Source of the DNA: CAVYWD01 sp963772225
GTDB lineage: Bacteria; Myxococcota; Myxococcia; Myxococcales; UBA5297
DNA: 64,000 nt
Reading direction: 5' to 3'
Assembly (NCBI GenBank): GCA_963772225.1
Contig: CAVYWD010000001.1
Coordinates: 1,178,001 to 1,242,000, forward strand
The first letter of the stretch is position 1. Every line of letters begins with the position of its first letter. Made by a program: the position numbers and the translations under genes. A model generated the notes under the pieces. It made no database searches. It was not told the origin of the DNA and worked only from the letters and a program-made list of their open reading frames with translations. Of this stretch, positions 62,483 to 64,000 are shown in pieces.

Positions 62483-62622
62483 TCCCCACCCCGCCGAGGC
62501 GCTGCCCGCTTTGCCGCCCATTCCTCGAGCAGCCGAAGCATGGCGAGGCGAAGGCCGCTCGACACCTCCCGTCCGACAGCTCACCTGTCGAGGCCGCCCC
62601 GCCCGAAGCGAGCATTCTTCCC

Positions 62623-62670
62623 CGCCGGGGTCTAAAGCCCCCGACTACGCGTACGAAGCTGGCCAAAGCC
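62623..62670 (+). repeat. Repeat family B, copy 1
   Basis: The copy reads CGCCGGGGTCTAAAGCCCCC then GACTACGCGTACGAAGCTGG. Its first part folds into a hairpin with one mismatch. The inverse-complement copy at 63022-63075 shares about 48 bases with few differences, so the two form an inverted pair around a 350-base stretch that also holds family A copy 4. No protein-coding gene is seen between bcsQ and the hemolysin III gene (62483-63091). Confidence 0.7.
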
Positions 62671-62836
62671 AACTGGGTACGGGAAGAAATGGAAGGCTCG
62701 AACTTCGATGGGCGCTGATTTCAAAGCGAGCGCGTACGTATTCGAATGCGGGCAGGCACCCATGACTTCGCTCTTGAGATTCCAAGAGCCCACCGTTGGG
62801 CATTGGTCCGGACCAAGAATACGCGCCAATCGAAAT

Positions 62837-62980
62837 AGTCCCTTCGGCGCGAACTCTTGCGCGGTCTGGCAAAGACTCCAGGCTCCAGAACCCGGGCCCC
62901 AGGAGCTGCAGTACCCGGAGCCTGGGGTCTGAAGTCTGGAGCCAAGGCAACCCTCGTGGGTTCCGGCTCGGCCGGGTTAG
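62837..62980 (+). repeat. Dispersed hairpin repeat, family A, copy 4 (longest uninterrupted copy)
   Basis: This copy reads AGTCCCTTCGGCGCGAACTC, CTGGCAAAGACTCCAGG, then the palindromic centre with CCCGGGCCCCAGGAGCTGCA and GTACCCGGAGCCTGGGGTCT, and closes with GGAGCCAAGGCAACCC and GGCTCGGCCGGGTTAGG. The last 11 bases are repeated once in tandem. It provides the pre-insertion reference for copy 2, where an element sits before the GGCAACCC part. Confidence 0.8.
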
Positions 62981-63021
62981 GCCGGGTTAGGCCTGTCGCC
63001 CGCTCTTCGAATCCCCGGGCC

Positions 63022-63075
63022 TCAGCCGGCTTCAGCCGGCTTTGTACGCGTAGCCGGGGGCTTCAGCCCCCGGCG
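63022..63075 (-). repeat. Repeat family B, copy 2, with a perfect terminator-like hairpin
   Basis: The inverted relative of copy 1. On the plus strand GCCGGGGGCT and AGCCCCCGGC form a 10-bp perfect stem with a two-base loop at about 63053-63074, preceded by two tandem AGCCGGCTTC units. It sits 17 bases past the hemolysin III stop and may stop or protect that transcript. Confidence 0.7.
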
Positions 63076-63091
63076 CCCAGGCCCTCTTTCT

Positions 63092-63754
63092 TCAGGCCGT
63101 GCGTCCCGGCAGCACGTAGAGCGCGACCGCCAGGAAATGGCAGGCGCTGCCGCCCAACACGAACATGTGCCAGACGGCGTGCATGTACCGGACGCGCTTG
63201 AGCACATAGAAGAGCGTGCCCGCCGTGTAGAAGAAGCCGCCGGCCATTAGCAAGCTGAACCCCGGCCCCGGCAGGCGGGCCAGGAGCGGCTTGAACAGAA
63301 AGACGATGACCCACCCCATAGCGACGAATCCGGCGGCGCTCGCCCACTTCGGGCGGTAGACCCAGAAGGCCTCCGCGGAGATCCCCGCGACGGCGATCGA
63401 CCAGATGAGGGCGAACATCCAGAGCCCGCCGGCGCCCCGCAGGGTAATCAAGGTGAACGGCGTGTATGTCCCGGCGATGAGCAGGTAGATGGAGACGTGA
63501 TCGAACACCTTGAGCACGTGCTTGGCCCGCGGGTGCGGGATGGCGTGATAGAGCGCGCTGAACACGTACTGCAGGAGCAGCGCGACGCCGAAGACGATGG
63601 CCGCCGCCAGGCACCACGCGTCGCCCCAGAGCCACGCGAAGGCGACCAGCAGCGTGAGCCCGGCGACGGAGACCACCGCCCCCACGCCGTGCGTCACCGC
63701 GTTGGCGATCTCTTCCCCCGTCGTGTACGCGGGAGCTACCGGGCGGCTCGACAT
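63092..63754 (-). CDS. Hemolysin III family (PAQR/TrhA) membrane protein
   Basis: A 220-residue seven-helix protein. The HlyIII signatures are all present: EEIANAVTHGVGAVVSVAGL (first His), FGVALLLQYVFSALYHAIPH (SxxxH), HVLKVFDHVSIYLLIAGTYT (D and H with PFTL after) and, in the last helices, AVWHMFVLGGSACHFLAVAL (HxxxH), the conserved zinc-binding triad of the PAQR fold. Members affect membrane energetics or lipid metabolism (TrhA) and were first noted for haemolytic activity when overexpressed; the physiological role here is unknown. The start at 63754 is the most upstream plausible ATG. It converges with no gene; the right neighbour is also on the minus strand. Confidence 0.9.
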   Translation of the reverse strand: MSSRPVAPAYTTGEEIANAVTHGVGAVVSVAGLTLLVAFAWLWGDAWCLAAAIVFGVALLLQYVFSALYHAIPHPRAKHVLKVFDHVSIYLLIAGTYTPFTLITLRGAGGLWMFALIWSIAVAGISAEAFWVYRPKWASAAGFVAMGWVIVFLFKPLLARLPGPGFSLLMAGGFFYTAGTLFYVLKRVRYMHAVWHMFVLGGSACHFLAVALYVLPGRTA

Positions 63755-63813
63755 GCTTCATCTGTATCCTCGGGCGGCGCCCGTGGCCAGGCGAATTTCG
63801 CGCCTTTGCCGCC

Positions 63814-64000
63814 TCACACCAGCGCGAGCAGCACGGTGAGCGTCGGCAGCGAGGCGAACGTCGAAAAGAGCACCGCCGAGGTGACGAACGCCGGCTCGAC
63901 GTCGTGCTCGGCGGCGATGATGGCGACGAGGATGGCCGCGGGCATTCCGGTCTGGAGGATGCCCACCGACCGCTCGAGGCCGCTGAGGCCGAAAGGCGCC
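63814..64000 (-). CDS. AEC-family (auxin efflux carrier-like) transporter, N-terminal part outside the window
   Basis: The reverse strand is open from the right edge to a TGA at 63814-63816 and codes for the last 61 residues of a membrane carrier: GLERSVGILQTGMPAAILVA, then IIAAEHDVEPAFVTSAVLFS and TFASLPTLTVLLALV. The pattern of a Q-T-G-M-P helix and two final helices matches the C-terminus of AEC transporters (PF03547), which export small carboxylates or similar compounds. Substrate and start are not visible. Confidence 0.7.
   Translation of the reverse strand, partial: APFGLSGLERSVGILQTGMPAAILVAIIAAEHDVEPAFVTSAVLFSTFASLPTLTVLLALV

Noticed and set aside
56112..62672. A single 2186-codon minus-strand open frame spanning bcsZ to beyond bcsQ
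   Set aside because: It joins bcsZ, the phase-shifted front part of bcsB and noise opposite or out of frame with bcsA and bcsQ; the individual genes have clear starts and overlaps.
63001..63020. A tRNA T-arm-like TTCGAATCC sequence
   Set aside because: No acceptor stem, anticodon arm or D-arm can be formed around it; it lies in repeat-rich sequence.

Overview
This window is strongly GC-rich throughout and has the gene content of a chemoheterotrophic, aerobically respiring Gram-negative bacterium of the deltaproteobacterial/Myxococcota type. That placement is an inference. It rests on a complete alternative complex III plus caa3-oxidase operon, a Ser/Thr kinase fused to TolB-like and TPR domains, outer-membrane barrels with TolB/FlgO-like N-termini, a full cellulose synthase operon and a cyclic beta-glucan synthase. 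No rRNA, tRNA, CRISPR array or intact transposase was seen.

Layout. Positions 1-2.4 kb hold a cut-off HExxH protein, a collapsed MATE efflux gene with a MarR regulator, and a HTH plus molybdate-binding-like regulator. That regulator diverges from modA-modB-modC (2.6-5.3 kb). At 5.4-6.3 kb lies a decayed Septu-like defence pair. From 6.4 to 14.7 kb come a nuclease/phosphatase-fold lipoprotein, a DUF3943 protein, two outer-membrane proteins, a DnaJ-domain/zinc-ribbon protein and a small secreted protein. From 14.7 to 27.3 kb a minus-strand operon encodes ActA-F, a small membrane protein, SCO and CoxB-A-C-D. Many of its genes overlap by 4 bases (ATGA or GTGA). It would pass electrons from quinol through ACIII to an A2-type caa3 oxidase.

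From 27.8 to 30.5 kb are a Pro/Ala-rich secreted protein, a radical SAM protein, a thioredoxin-like protein and a repeat with a nested MITE-like insertion. From 30.5 to 38.8 kb lies one very long cyclic beta-1,2-glucan synthase gene broken by six apparent frameshifts. From 39 to 42.5 kb are a ParA-like ATPase and an operon joining a BioB-like radical SAM enzyme to an ABC binding protein and permease. From 42.8 to 46.8 kb are a MarR gene with a textbook promoter/operator, a membrane protein, a PrxQ peroxiredoxin, and a MmgE/PrpD plus phosphosulfolactate-synthase-like pair. From 47 to 52.3 kb a kinase, a 93-residue basic peptide and a cobalamin-binding radical SAM protein form one minus-strand unit behind a clear promoter. 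From 52.4 to 62.5 kb is the cellulose operon bcsQ-A-B-Z-C. The end holds two repeat families, a hemolysin III protein and a cut-off AEC carrier.

Two themes cut across the window. First, a dispersed hairpin repeat occurs four times (4.1, 30.4, 59.4, 62.9 kb); one copy lies inside the coding sequence of the BcsB signal-peptide region and one carries a small inverted-repeat element flanked by a 6-bp duplication. Second, several long genes with otherwise intact domain order (dnaJ-like, coxA, ndvB, bcsB) contain single-base frame changes, one of them at a G5 run. This looks more like residual sequencing error than genuine decay, but it cannot be settled from the sequence alone.
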